Assembly (NCBI GenBank): GCA_947499005.1
Contig: CANMML010000012.1
Coordinates: 61,529-125,528 of the forward strand
Length of the DNA: 64,000 nt
Direction of reading: 5' to 3'
Source of the DNA: an uncultured Aquimarina sp.
GTDB taxonomy: Bacteria > Bacteroidota > Bacteroidia > Flavobacteriales > Flavobacteriaceae
The position numbers and the translations under genes are program-made. Positions 53,464 through 63,500 of the stretch are shown in pieces. The notes beneath the pieces were generated by a model. It did not search any database. It was not told the DNA's origin and saw nothing but the letters and a program-made list of their open reading frames with translations. How positions within the stretch are numbered: the first letter of the stretch is position 1; every line of letters begins with the position of its first letter.

Positions 53464-54427
53464 TTTCTTTTAAAGTTTTTTTATAGACTATATAGGGATA
53501 AACCAAATAGTAATATGACATAAAGAACAAGGTTCCAAAAATAATTAATAAGGCCACAAACAAAGGCATCACATTAGAATATCTAGTAACAAAACCTTCT
53601 AAAAAACCTGCTGCAACTGTAAAAGGCATCGTACTAATAACAATTTTTATACTATCGCGCATCCCTCTTTTAAATGAAGTAAATCGCGAATGCGTCTTAG
53701 GAAACAAAATACTCGCGCCTAATAATAACCCTGCAGCTCCTTCGATAACAATTCCGAAAATTTCCATAGCTCCATGAATCCATATTCCTTTCATACTTTC
53801 TCCTAACACCCCTTGTTGCTGAAAAAAGTATTGAAAGGAACCTAACATGATTCCATTCTGTAGTAATACATAAGCTGTTCCTATACCCCCTGTTACTCCT
53901 AAAGCAAAACTGGTTAGCCCCACTTTTAAGTTATTAAAGGTAATCCCTATAAAGCTCCCCCAATTACTACCACTTTTATAAATAGCCACAGGATCACCTT
54001 TTTCTATATTTTGAAGCGTCGTATTTACATATTCATTTCCTAAAATAAGACGTACAAAAGATTCTTCATTCGCTGCAGATACTACTCCTATTAATACAGA
54101 GATCGTAAAAAAAACAAAAGCATATAGTACATAACGCCTATATTTATAAACTATTAAAGGGAGTTCTGTTTTGAAAAAGAAAAGAAGTGCATTGGTATCA
54201 GCCCTTTTACTTTGGTAAATTTTCTGAAACACCTGTACAGCAAGGTCGTTTAAGTAAGTAGTTAGCTTACTTTTTTTATAATACGTTTGTGCGTAAGCTA
54301 GATCATTTATGAGATGCAGATAAAGTCTAGACAATTCATCTGGATTATCTATTTCTTTTTGTTGAATGGCTTTTTCAAATTGTAACCATTTTTCTTTATT
54401 TTGCTTAATAAAGGCAACTTCTCTCAT
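53450..54427 (-). CDS. Stage II sporulation protein M-like membrane protein
   Basis: This is a 325-residue SpoIIM family protein with a cytoplasmic N-terminus and about five to six membrane spans. The typical motif is NNLKVGLTSFALGVTGGIGTAYVLLQNGIMLG and GIWIHGAMEIFGIVIEGAAGLLLG. It is not linked to sporulation in this phylum. Such proteins occur in MoxR/RDD clusters. It is the first gene of the minus-strand cluster and starts only 23 bp from the divergent RDD gene. Confidence 0.88.
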   Translation of the reverse strand: MREVAFIKQNKEKWLQFEKAIQQKEIDNPDELSRLYLHLINDLAYAQTYYKKSKLTTYLNDLAVQVFQKIYQSKRADTNALLFFFKTELPLIVYKYRRYVLYAFVFFTISVLIGVVSAANEESFVRLILGNEYVNTTLQNIEKGDPVAIYKSGSNWGSFIGITFNNLKVGLTSFALGVTGGIGTAYVLLQNGIMLGSFQYFFQQQGVLGESMKGIWIHGAMEIFGIVIEGAAGLLLGASILFPKTHSRFTSFKRGMRDSIKIVISTMPFTVAAGFLEGFVTRYSNVMPLFVALLIIFGTLFFMSYYYLVYPYIVYKKTLKEIETK

Positions 54428-54450
54428 ACAACAACAAATAACTTTATATA

Positions 54451-55221
54451 ATGGCAGAAATACAAATTCAAACTACACAAAATGTCAATATAAATTTTAA
54501 ATCTGCTGAGATTGAAAAAAGAGTTTTAGCTTTTTTAATTGATATCCTAATTAAATACTCTTATGCAGGGCTAGTTGGGTATATCATATATTCTTTAAGT
54601 AAAGGAAACAAAACTGGAGTACTTGACACTTTAGATAGTTTAGATCAATGGAGCATTATGGCTATTGTTATAATTTTAGTATTGCCAATTGTATTTTACT
54701 CATTGGTATTTGAAACATTTTTTCTTGGGCAGACAATAGGCAAAAAACTATTCAATATCAAAGTGGTAAAAATAGATGGATTTAGAGCTAATTTTATAGA
54801 TTACTTTATACGCTGGGTAATGAGAATTATTGATATTTCATTTCTCCCAATTTTACCAGGAATCATTGCTTTTTTAACAGCTTTTAATAGTAAAAAAGCA
54901 CAACGATTAGGAGGTATTGCTTCTGGTACAGCCGTCATCGATCTTCAAAAAAAAGTTCTTATTTCGAATACAATATTAAAAGAACTAGAAATATCGTACA
55001 TCCCTAAATATCCAAATGTCATTAAACTAACCGATAATGACATGCGAATAATAAAAGAAACTTTTGAAAATGCTGTAAAAAAACAGAATTACAAAACACT
55101 TCAAAAGCTAAAGAATAAAATTATAGAAGTAACAAAGATCGAACCTAGTAACAAAGAGTCTGACCTCAATTTTATTGATACGGTGATCAAAGACTTTAAC
55201 TTTTATACAGGAAAAGCCTAA
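54451..55221 (+). CDS. RDD family membrane protein
   Basis: This is a 256-residue protein. The RDD domain (about 17-160) has a first span near 35-50, the motif ETFFLGQTIGKKLFNIKVVKIDG, and a conserved RW in DYFIRWVMRIIDI. The C-terminal 90 residues are a charged cytoplasmic tail. RDD proteins are frequent neighbours of MoxR/SpoIIM genes and may be transporters. It is transcribed away from the cluster with only 23 bp between start codons. TAACTTTA (54439-54446) stands four bases before the ATG. Confidence 0.88.
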   Translation: MAEIQIQTTQNVNINFKSAEIEKRVLAFLIDILIKYSYAGLVGYIIYSLSKGNKTGVLDTLDSLDQWSIMAIVIILVLPIVFYSLVFETFFLGQTIGKKLFNIKVVKIDGFRANFIDYFIRWVMRIIDISFLPILPGIIAFLTAFNSKKAQRLGGIASGTAVIDLQKKVLISNTILKELEISYIPKYPNVIKLTDNDMRIIKETFENAVKKQNYKTLQKLKNKIIEVTKIEPSNKESDLNFIDTVIKDFNFYTGKA

Positions 55222-55260
55222 AACTGACATTAAAGCATATCAATTTTAGGCTTTTTATGT
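55212..55260 (+). terminator. Terminator overlapping the RDD stop codon
   Basis: The 12-bp inverted repeat AAAAGCCTAAAA (55212-55223) / TTTTAGGCTTTT (55244-55255) has a 20-nt loop and a T tail. The RDD stop codon TAA is inside the left arm. Confidence 0.75.
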
Positions 55261-55284
55261 AAGGCCGTATAACCCTAGATCCAA

Positions 55285-55749
55285 TTAAGATCCTAGAACT
55301 CCAGCTACACCTCCTATGATCGCTCCTACTATTGCTAGAGCATAAAAAGATAATAATACTATAGTTAAAATACCCACAAACTTATAATGAGACTTTAGGA
55401 ATTTAAAACCATTCTCTAGTTTTTCCGTATCATTTTCATTCAATGCTTGCTTCATATTTTTCCCAAAATTAAATAAGTATAAAACTGGAAAAAAGTATAG
55501 TAATGCCATAGCGATATATATACCTGCAATCATTCCTCCCGAAACACCAGGTACTCCTCCAGCAGCAGAACCCAATGTCGAAAATACTCTACCTATAGAA
55601 AACGATCCTATGACCATAAACCCTATAAAGATAAACCCTATAATTCCTAAGAAATAAGCCCATTTAGCTGCTTCTCGTAAAAACTCTTTTGACTGTTCTG
55701 TTAATGTCGAACCAAAAGATTCAAATTGTGAAATTTCGTTCTGTTCCAT
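55285..55749 (-). CDS. DUF5362-like membrane protein
   Basis: This is a 154-residue protein with about three membrane spans (near 32-52, 70-95 and 122-150). A glycine-rich middle (GSAAGGVPGVSGG) precedes the span with AGIYIAMALLYFFPVLYLFNFGKNMKQAL. The features fit the DUF5362 family common in Bacteroidota. Function unknown. It converges with the RDD gene and lies 55 nt downstream of the transporter gene on the same strand. Confidence 0.7.
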   Translation of the reverse strand: MEQNEISQFESFGSTLTEQSKEFLREAAKWAYFLGIIGFIFIGFMVIGSFSIGRVFSTLGSAAGGVPGVSGGMIAGIYIAMALLYFFPVLYLFNFGKNMKQALNENDTEKLENGFKFLKSHYKFVGILTIVLLSFYALAIVGAIIGGVAGVLGS

Positions 55750-55803
55750 AATACTTTTTTAGTTAATGCTTAAATATATAAAAATAACTGATAAAACTAA
55801 CTG

Positions 55804-56892
55804 TTACCTTAGAATCATATAATTATTTTCCACCACAGCCACAGCCGTTTCATTAATCTTCATATAATTTCCATTAGCGATAATCAACACTCCAATAATC
55901 AAAATAACCAAGCTAACACCTAAGAGCAACTTGCTCTTTTTGGAAGCTCCTGTCCACTCTTTCGTTAAAATACCATTTACCGTAGCCACCATTATTGCTC
56001 CTGTTTCTAAAATAGCAAACCCTACAGAAGTCCCAAGCTCTCCTAAATGGTAAGCTGCTAACCCATATATCACTAGGGCTGCATCGTGAAATACTGCCAT
56101 TAAGATTACTAAAACAATAGCCGTGATAACACCTACCTTAGAATAATTACCCCAAGTCTTATTCTTGGTTAATTTGTAACTAAAAAAGATCATTGTAGAA
56201 ATAGTCGCTCCCATAAAAATAGGTAGTAGAACTGCAAGACGAGCGATCCAAGGTTCATTTCCAAATTGTAGTTCGGCTACTGAACCTATTTTCCCTAGAT
56301 TATTTCCTATGTGGTAAGACAGATTAAATCCTGTAGCACAAAGCGCTCCTAAAACACAAAATAAAATCCCTCGACGAATCGTTTTTGTATCTTTCTTATT
56401 ATCTACATCAGCTCCTTTGCTTTTATCTCTTAAGATCCCAGCATATCCATTTAAGGCAATACCCGAAACAATCGTAGCAATACCGAAAAGCATAATATTA
56501 CCCACTTTCGTACCTATTACACTTTCTTGACCTTCAGGTACCAATATTAATGGAAGTATCGTATCAATAGAAGTAATTACCCCTAGAAACAAACTAAATG
56601 CCAAGGCCATACCAATCGAATCGATACTGAATCCCCACAAAATATTACCAATTCCCCAACAGAAACTTAAAGCAAACATGGCGATAAAAACCCAAGAAGG
56701 AATTTGCGCGTAGATCGCCCAAATGTCATTTACTAATGAAAAGGTGACAATTATAGGGATGACAAACATTCCGAAAAAGAAGAAACCTCCCCATGTATTC
56801 TCCCAAGCAAAGCCTTTTGTGTATTTAGAAGGTAGGGCGTACACTCCTAGTAAAACTGCAGATAATAATGCAAATAATATTCCTGTTAGCAT
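55804..56892 (-). CDS. L-rhamnose/proton symporter (RhaT)-like transporter
   Basis: This is a 362-residue protein with about ten membrane spans in the RhaT/drug-metabolite transporter pattern. Typical segments are ALLSAVLLGVYALPSKYTKGFAWENTWGGFF near the start, CWGIGNILWGFSIDSIGMALAFSLFLGV, and LGELGTSVGFAILETGAIMVATVNGILTKEW near the end. The last resembles the RhaT GTSxGxA motif. Rhamnose specificity is not certain, since no rhamnose catabolic genes are in view. The upstream region contains a structured repeat. Confidence 0.82.
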   Translation of the reverse strand: MLTGILFALLSAVLLGVYALPSKYTKGFAWENTWGGFFFFGMFVIPIIVTFSLVNDIWAIYAQIPSWVFIAMFALSFCWGIGNILWGFSIDSIGMALAFSLFLGVITSIDTILPLILVPEGQESVIGTKVGNIMLFGIATIVSGIALNGYAGILRDKSKGADVDNKKDTKTIRRGILFCVLGALCATGFNLSYHIGNNLGKIGSVAELQFGNEPWIARLAVLLPIFMGATISTMIFFSYKLTKNKTWGNYSKVGVITAIVLVILMAVFHDAALVIYGLAAYHLGELGTSVGFAILETGAIMVATVNGILTKEWTGASKKSKLLLGVSLVILIIGVLIIANGNYMKINETAVAVVENNYMILR

Positions 56893-56962
56893 AGTTGTAT
56901 AAGTTTAGTTATCTAATATATAAAAATTACTAAACGCTATCATGAATATCTAAAAACAAAAA

Positions 56963-57090
56963 AGAGGCTTAAAAAATCATCTAAAAGAGTCCCTTTGGAG
57001 GAGATCAGGATCTCTTCAAACGCAACGTTACATCTGAGGAGATTCCGTCCTCCGACGGAATGACAATAGAATATGATTTTTTAAACCTCT
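56963..57090 (-). repeat. zwf terminator stem split by a dispersed hairpin repeat
   Basis: Outer arms 56963-56980 and 57073-57090 pair over 18 bp with one mismatch. On the minus strand the outer stem is followed by TTTTTTGTTTTT, like a terminator for zwf. The interior holds two hairpins: ATTCCGTC-CTCC-GACGGAAT (57042-57061), part of a TGTCATTCC...GGAATCTC-type element known as a dispersed repeat in this phylum, and GAGATC-AG-GATCTC (57001-57014). Confidence 0.7.
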
Positions 57091-57110
57091 CTACTAAAAG
57101 TTATTTGAAA

Positions 57111-58628
57111 CTACAATTCGCAGTAATCTTCAGTATCGGCTAAGTTTGGCCCTGGATTTCTCCAGCAATTTTTTCCTTCAATAAGGTTATCTGCAAATTG
57201 TGGCCCCCAAGTTCCTGCTGGGTATCCGTGCATTTTTTCTCTATTGGTCTTCCATTCTTCCAAAATTGGATCTACAAATCCCCATGCCGCTTCCACTTCG
57301 TCAGCACGTGCATATAAGGTAGCATCTCCTTGCATGGCATCTAATAACAAACGCTCATAAGCTTCCATTACATAAGTATCCACTAAATCTGTGTAATAAA
57401 AATCAAGGTTTGCATTTTCTACTTTAAACCCTTGTCCTGGAACTTTTACACCAAATTTCATCAATACTCCTTCATCTGGTTGGATACGTATGATTAATTG
57501 GTTATCCGAATTCGTTCCTTGAAATAATCTATGGTGTGTAGGTTTAAAGTGAATTACAACTTCTGTAACCTTAGTAGGCATACACTTCGCAGTACGCACA
57601 TAAAAAGGCACTCCTTCCCAACGCCAGTTATCGATATAGAACTTAATCGCTGCATACGTTTCTGTCATCGAATTTTCTGCAACTCCTTCTTCTTCTCTAT
57701 ATCCTTTTACTTCTTTCCCATTAATGGTTGAAGCTAAATATTGTCCTCTGGTAGTATTACTGTAGAATGTTTCTTCATTCAAATGACGAATCGATTTCAA
57801 TGCTTTTACCTTTTCATCACGAATAGATTCGGGATTCGAATCGATTGGTGGCTCCATTGCTACTAACGAAACAATTTGCATCAAGTGATTTTGAAACATA
57901 TCTCTTAATGCTCCAGATTTGTCGTAATACCCTCCACGACTCCCTACCCCTACACTTTCGGCATTGGTAATTTCTACATGATGAATATAATTACGGTTCC
58001 AAAGAGGTTCGAAAATGCTATTCGAAAAACGAGTTACTAATAAATTCTGAACTGTTTCTTTCCCTAAATAGTGATCGATTCTATAAATCTGAGGCTCATT
58101 AAAGTACTTTTGAATTCCATTGTTAAGTGCTTTAGCAGTCTCTAAACTATAGCCAAATGGTTTTTCAACAATCAATCGACTCCAGCCCTTTGTCTCATTC
58201 TTTCCAAATCCTTGATCACTTAAGTTTTTAGAAATTAATTCATAAATTTTTGGAGGAGTTGATAAATAGAAAATGACATTATTCTTTAATCCAAATTGTT
58301 CATTTAAAGTATCAATTCTATTTTTAAGTCCTTCATAAGGCCCATCATAAGAACCTCCTAAATCTTCGTAAAATAGTCTATTCGCAAAATCGTCAATAAA
58401 TGCTTTATCATGATCGGCTATTTGCTTTTTTAAAAATTCACTTTCGTAAACAACTTTATTTCTAAACTGTTCGTCTGTTAGGTCGCTTCTGCTTGTTCCT
58501 AAAACCGCGAATTTCTTAGGTAGATGTCCTTCTTTATAAAGATTAAAAATAGCTGGAATTAGCTTTCGAACTGTTAAATCTCCGGAAGCTCCGAAAATTA
58601 CCAGTAATTGCTTATCTGTTTTTTTCAT
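57111..58628 (-). CDS. zwf: Glucose-6-phosphate 1-dehydrogenase
   Basis: This is a 505-residue G6PD that oxidises glucose-6-phosphate to 6-phosphogluconolactone with NADP, the entry to the oxidative pentose phosphate pathway. The nucleotide site is GASGDL (13-18) and the substrate/catalytic motif is RIDHYLGKE (183-191, catalytic region His186). The length is normal. It is divergent from gnd, whose product acts two steps later. The lactonase gene (pgl) usually found between them is not in the window. A TAATTTTG box lies 47 nt upstream. Confidence 0.97.
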   Translation of the reverse strand: MKKTDKQLLVIFGASGDLTVRKLIPAIFNLYKEGHLPKKFAVLGTSRSDLTDEQFRNKVVYESEFLKKQIADHDKAFIDDFANRLFYEDLGGSYDGPYEGLKNRIDTLNEQFGLKNNVIFYLSTPPKIYELISKNLSDQGFGKNETKGWSRLIVEKPFGYSLETAKALNNGIQKYFNEPQIYRIDHYLGKETVQNLLVTRFSNSIFEPLWNRNYIHHVEITNAESVGVGSRGGYYDKSGALRDMFQNHLMQIVSLVAMEPPIDSNPESIRDEKVKALKSIRHLNEETFYSNTTRGQYLASTINGKEVKGYREEEGVAENSMTETYAAIKFYIDNWRWEGVPFYVRTAKCMPTKVTEVVIHFKPTHHRLFQGTNSDNQLIIRIQPDEGVLMKFGVKVPGQGFKVENANLDFYYTDLVDTYVMEAYERLLLDAMQGDATLYARADEVEAAWGFVDPILEEWKTNREKMHGYPAGTWGPQFADNLIEGKNCWRNPGPNLADTEDYCEL

Positions 58629-58675
58629 CCTATAGTTTTAAAATCAATCGAAAAAATTCGATGTTTTTCCGAACG

Positions 58676-58683
58676 CAAAATTA
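58676..58683 (-). promoter_or_regulatory. Candidate zwf -7 box
   Basis: On the minus strand, TAATTTTG matches TAnnTTTG exactly, 47 nt before the zwf ATG. A convincing -33 element at 19-21 nt was not found. The surrounding 12 bases are identical to those at the gltB promoter. Confidence 0.45.
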
Positions 58684-58776
58684 CGCTTATTCTTTTAATT
58701 ACTACTTAGATATTAAGACTAAGTATTTGTTTCATAAAAAATACTTCTAAAAAAAAGTGAAATAGCTTTAATTCTC

Positions 58777-58784
58777 TATTTTTG
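58777..58784 (+). promoter_or_regulatory. Candidate gnd -7 box
   Basis: TATTTTTG matches TAnnTTTG exactly. No clear -33 element. It lies 118 nt upstream of the chosen gnd start, leaving a leader of about 110 nt that could hold regulation. Confidence 0.4.
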
Positions 58785-58902
58785 TACCCGTGTTAATCCA
58801 TATGATTCATTTTTAGAATCATAAAATCAGTGATTGTGTATCACATTTATTGATCTAAGTATTTTCACTATTAAAATTGAATTACAAACAAGTTATACGA
58901 CT

Positions 58903-60318
58903 ATGAGTGCAAACAAATACGATTTCGGGCTAGTAGGTCTAGGAGTAATGGGTCGCAACTTTATATTAAATGTTGCTGATAATGGATTTACTGCTTATGG
59001 ATTAGATCTTAGCGAAGACCAAGTAAATGCTTTAAAAGAAGAGGGTGGAAATACTGAAAAAGTAGATGCAACTACTTCTAAAGAGGCTTTTATAGCTAAC
59101 CTTAGCACACCAAGAAAAATCATGTTACTAGTACCTGCAGGAAAACCTGTTGATGCCGTAATCGAAAGTTTACTACCTCATTTAGATGAAGGTGATCTTA
59201 TTATAGATGGAGGAAACTCTTACTACATAGACACTGATCGTCGTGAAGCTTATTTAAATGAAAAAGGAATTCACTTCTTAGGTGTTGGTGTTTCTGGTGG
59301 TGCTAAAGGTGCTCGTAAAGGTCCTAGTATCATGCCAGGAGGATCTGAGCCTTCTTATAAATACATCAAACCTATCTTTGATGCTGTTTCTGCAAAAGCA
59401 CATGACGGGAAACCTTGTGTTGCTTACTTAGGACCAAAATCTGCTGGTAACTATGTAAAAATGGTTCACAATGGGATTGAGTATGGAATGATGCAATTAA
59501 CTTCGGAAATCTATGATTTACTAAGAAAATCTGCCAAGTTTACAAATGATGAACTTCACGAAATTTTTGCAAAGTGGAATGAAGGTCGTTTACAATCCTT
59601 CTTAGTTCAAATTACTTCTGAAATCTTTAAACAAAATGATGAATTAACCGATGGACGTTTGGTTGATTTTATTTTAGATAAAGCCAAGCAAAAAGGAACT
59701 GGTAAGTGGACGTCACAAAACGCAATGGATTTAGGTATTCCGGTACCAACTATTGATATTGCAGTAAGTATGCGTGAAATTTCAGCATTGAAAGACGAAC
59801 GTGTAAAAGCAGACGAATTATACGGAAGACCAGAAGTAGAAGCTATCGAAAAAGCAAAACTTATTGAATTAGCAGAGCAATCTTTATACTTTGCTTTTAT
59901 TATTTCTTATTCGCAAGGGTTACACCAATTAAGTGATGCTTCTAAAGAATACGGATACAATCTTGATTTGGGATTAATCTCTCAAATCTGGAGAGCTGGA
60001 TGTATCATTAGAGCTGGTTTATTAGAAGATATTACGCAAGCATTTAATGCCGATAAAGATTTACCAAATCTATTATTAGCTCCAACTTTTGTAGACCGTG
60101 TTCAAGCGGCTGTTCCTGCAGTTAGAGAAGTGGTAGCATTTGCAGCTAAAAACGGAATTCCTGTCCCTGGATTATCAAATTCATTAACTTATTTTGATGC
60201 TTATACAAGTTCAAAATTACCATTGAATTTAATCCAAGCACAACGTGATCATTTCGGATCTCATACCTATGAGAGAATTGATCGTGAAGGTATTTTCCAT
60301 ACAGAATGGGGTGCTTAA
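58903..60318 (+). CDS. gnd: 6-phosphogluconate dehydrogenase (decarboxylating)
   Basis: This is a 471-residue enzyme converting 6-phosphogluconate to ribulose-5-phosphate with release of CO2 and NADPH. The N-terminal NADP fold has GLGVMG (12-17). Conserved substrate-site segments are VSGGAKGARKGPSIMPGG and GNYVKMVHNGIEYGMMQ. The C-terminal half includes GTGKWTSQNAMDLGIPVP. I chose the ATG at 58903 (MSANKYDFGLVGLG), because an upstream ATG at 58834 would add 23 residues unlike the family. It is divergent from zwf. Confidence 0.96.
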   Translation: MSANKYDFGLVGLGVMGRNFILNVADNGFTAYGLDLSEDQVNALKEEGGNTEKVDATTSKEAFIANLSTPRKIMLLVPAGKPVDAVIESLLPHLDEGDLIIDGGNSYYIDTDRREAYLNEKGIHFLGVGVSGGAKGARKGPSIMPGGSEPSYKYIKPIFDAVSAKAHDGKPCVAYLGPKSAGNYVKMVHNGIEYGMMQLTSEIYDLLRKSAKFTNDELHEIFAKWNEGRLQSFLVQITSEIFKQNDELTDGRLVDFILDKAKQKGTGKWTSQNAMDLGIPVPTIDIAVSMREISALKDERVKADELYGRPEVEAIEKAKLIELAEQSLYFAFIISYSQGLHQLSDASKEYGYNLDLGLISQIWRAGCIIRAGLLEDITQAFNADKDLPNLLLAPTFVDRVQAAVPAVREVVAFAAKNGIPVPGLSNSLTYFDAYTSSKLPLNLIQAQRDHFGSHTYERIDREGIFHTEWGA

Positions 60319-60342
60319 GATTTTTATAAGTTCACTATATAT

Positions 60343-60379
60343 AAAGAGGCTGTCGAATGACAGCCTCTTTTGTTTTTTT
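60343..60379 (+). terminator. Terminator after gnd
   Basis: Perfect 12-bp arms AAAGAGGCTGTC (60343-60354) and GACAGCCTCTTT (60359-60370) with a GAAT loop are followed by TGTTTTTTT. It lies 24 nt past the stop. Confidence 0.92.
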
Positions 60380-60390
60380 GGAAATGTAGT

Positions 60391-60535
60391 GTCTGGACTT
60401 CGACTCTAGTTTACACTGAGCTATGTCGAAGTGCCCAGTCTGACACCTAACTCTATGTTAAAACTAACTGAAAATAATTATTATACCGACTCTAGTTTAT
60501 ACTGAGCTATGTCGAAGTGCTCAGTCTAACAAAAG
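60391..60535. repeat. Tandem pair of REP-like hairpin elements
   Basis: Two 45-nt copies (60401-60445 and 60487-60531, 86 bp apart) share CGACTCTAGTTTA-ACTGAG and CTATGTCGAAGTGC-CAGTCT with four or fewer differences. Copy 1 is bounded by ACTTCGAC / GTCGAAGT (60397-60404, 60425-60432), giving a hairpin. They lie in the gap between the convergent gnd and FG-GAP genes and resemble extragenic palindromic repeats. Confidence 0.7.
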
Positions 60536-60553
60536 TACTATATCGAACTCATA

Positions 60554-63500
60554 TCAATTCCTCGAAAACACTTGCAACTCTTCATCATTATTCGCTACAA
60601 TAAAGGATGATTTTCCTTTGATCGTTATCGGATAAATTCCTTTTACATTCTTAGGCAAAAACACTCCACTTTCAGCAAGAGGCATGCTCTTAAAAGTTTT
60701 AGATTTATTTTGAATTAAAATACCCCCTATACCCGCATCACTTCTTGTTGTTTCTATTTCGACTTCAAAACGATTTCCTGCATAAAAAATATCTTTTACC
60801 TGATCGCCATTAAAATCATCTATAATAAAGCCATTATTGGTAGAAAACTGAGCTAGATATGGTAATGCTTCCAGCTCGAATTCTGTTCCTTTATTCCAAA
60901 GGATCACACTTGCAAATTCTGTTGCCTTGTATTTATGATCTTCTCCTTTTCCGACAATATCAAAAATATCACCTTTCGCAAATTGCTCATACGAAGTGAT
61001 CTTCCCTTGTAACCCTGGTAATTGTTGGGTAGAGCACTCTTTCCCTCTTATAGGGACTATTTTGTCTTTGTATGGTTTTGCTAAGAAAACATCTTGCGTA
61101 CCGTTATTATCGTAATCCGATGCATATACGTAAAATGGCTTTTCCTTACTGGCTTTGTATTTATAATTCAGCCCAAGATTTCCTAAAATAATATCTTCTT
61201 TACCATCGTTATCTAAGTCTTCTACAGCTATTTTATTCCACCAACCAGCGGTGTTTTTCAATCCATAATGGTCACTTACTTCTTGATATTGTTTTCCATC
61301 AAAATCATAAATTCTAATCGGCATCCACTCTCCTACTACTATAATTTCATTTTTTGCATCATCATCTAAATTCACAAACGCAGCGTCAGTCGTCATCCCA
61401 AATGACATTTGTTGATCAAAAAGTGGATTTTTCTCAATGGAATATTTTCCGCTTTTGTTATTTAAAATAACTACCCTAGAAGCCGATGGGTATTGTTGTG
61501 GTACATGTCGCCCAAAAACAATAGCATCCAAATCTTCATCTTGATCATAATCCTCAAAGAGAATTTTTGCTGTGGGAAAATTTGTTTCAGGCAATTCAAT
61601 TCTTTTAAAATTACCCTTACCATCATTAATATAAATTCTATCTGTGTAGTTTTTATCCCCTAAACTATATTCATTACCACCACTACCGACTATTAAATCT
61701 AAATCTCCATCCAAATCATAATCGATGGCTTCTGCAAACGTATCTTCCAAATTTAGGTCTTTAGAAAAAACACCTTTAGACTCTTTCCGAAATGCTCCAT
61801 TAGAATTTTGAAAATACAAACTTCCCTTAGAGCCGATATTAGCACCTAAATAAAAATCTTCCAGTTGATCCCCATTAAAATCCCCAACGGCAATTACAGG
61901 CCCATTTGTAGACAATTTATGAGGTAATAATACTTGAGACTTATAATCATTGAATGTATTCTCTTGATGTTTAGGAATCGTACGAAACACTTTTGCTGTA
62001 ATATCCTTAAAGAGTGCAGAAGAAGCAATCGTATTATCTACATCTTTATTTCTAGCTTCTTTATAATCTAATTGTAGTTTACCAACGGCTACATCTTTTA
62101 GTAACTGTGATTTCCCGTCTGGCCAACGCACCATTAAAGAGTCTATTTTTTCATCTTCTCCTAATCCAAAATGCATTTTAGGAGTTACCGAAGACAAATA
62201 CCCTCGAACTGTTTTAAATTCCTTGAATTGCATTTGCCCTTTAGTAAAAACACTCACTTTTGCTCCCAAACCTTTTGAATTAGCTTTAGGTCCCAATAAA
62301 GAAATAGAGAGTGATTTATTTTTATTTATGGTTTCCGAATTATTTTGATACAAAAATGCATGATCATCTACATTGTTAATCACCAAATCCAGATCTCCAT
62401 CGTTATCTAAATCGGAAAAAGCAGCTCCGTTAGAAAAGCTAGGAATATCAATCCCCCAATTTTTCGCTTGATCTTTAAATTTTAGATTACCTTGATTTTC
62501 GAAAATAACATTCGGAAGCTTTATGGATGGGTATAGCTCAACTAATTCTTTGATGATTTCGTTGCTATCTCTAGTATGATCAAATGGTTTTTTTTCGTAG
62601 GCAATTCTTTTGATATTAGCATCATTATCCCAAACATCTCTTTTGTAACCATTGGTCACTAGAATATCATTATCCCCATCATTATCAAAATCGGCTCCCA
62701 AACATGCCCAACTCCAATCGGTATTAGAAACTCCTGCATATTTCGAAATATCACTAAAAAAGCCATTCCCTCGATTTAAGTTTAAAACATTATGCATGTA
62801 TTGATTATAAAACCCTTTTGATAGTTGATAATTATAGCGCTCTACATCCATTGGTGCCATCGTTGTTTTCGAACGCTCATAATCATTTGGCAACATATCT
62901 AGGGCAAAAATGTCTTCATATCCATCATTATTGAGATCAACAATATCAACTCCCATGGTATAAAAAGATACATGATTTGTTAATCCCCTAATATCTTCCT
63001 CCAAAACTCCATTTCCTTTATTTTTATAGCAATAATCATTTTCAAAAAAATCATTACCTACATAAATATCCGTCAAATGATCATTATCAAGATCCGAAGC
63101 CACTAATCCTAGACCATAACCAATGTTTTCTTTAAGCCCCTTGGTATTGTCTTGTTTTCTAAATGTCCCATTATCATTGATATAAAAAGAGTCTCTATAA
63201 GGATGCTCTTCAATTTTTTTTGCCTTTAGAATAGTACTCTCTGGTATGAAAAACTTTTGTGGTCGATTGGTTACAAATAAATCTAAGTCGTTATCATTAT
63301 CTGCATCGAAGAATGTACTCATTAAAGAGAAACCTTGATCAGCAATACCAAAGCTTTCAGCCGCTTCTTTAAATGTTGAATCTCCTTGGTTTATATATAG
63401 TACATTTTTTCTCTTTGCTGCCGATTCTCGCCAACCTCCTGCACAAATGTAGATATCTAAAAAACCGTCGGCATTAACATCGGCCATTACCACTCCATTA

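Noticed and set aside
58834..58902. Upstream start adding 23 residues to Gnd
   Set aside because: The family begins directly before the NADP-binding fold at MSANKYDFGL; the extension has no family match and lies in the probable leader.
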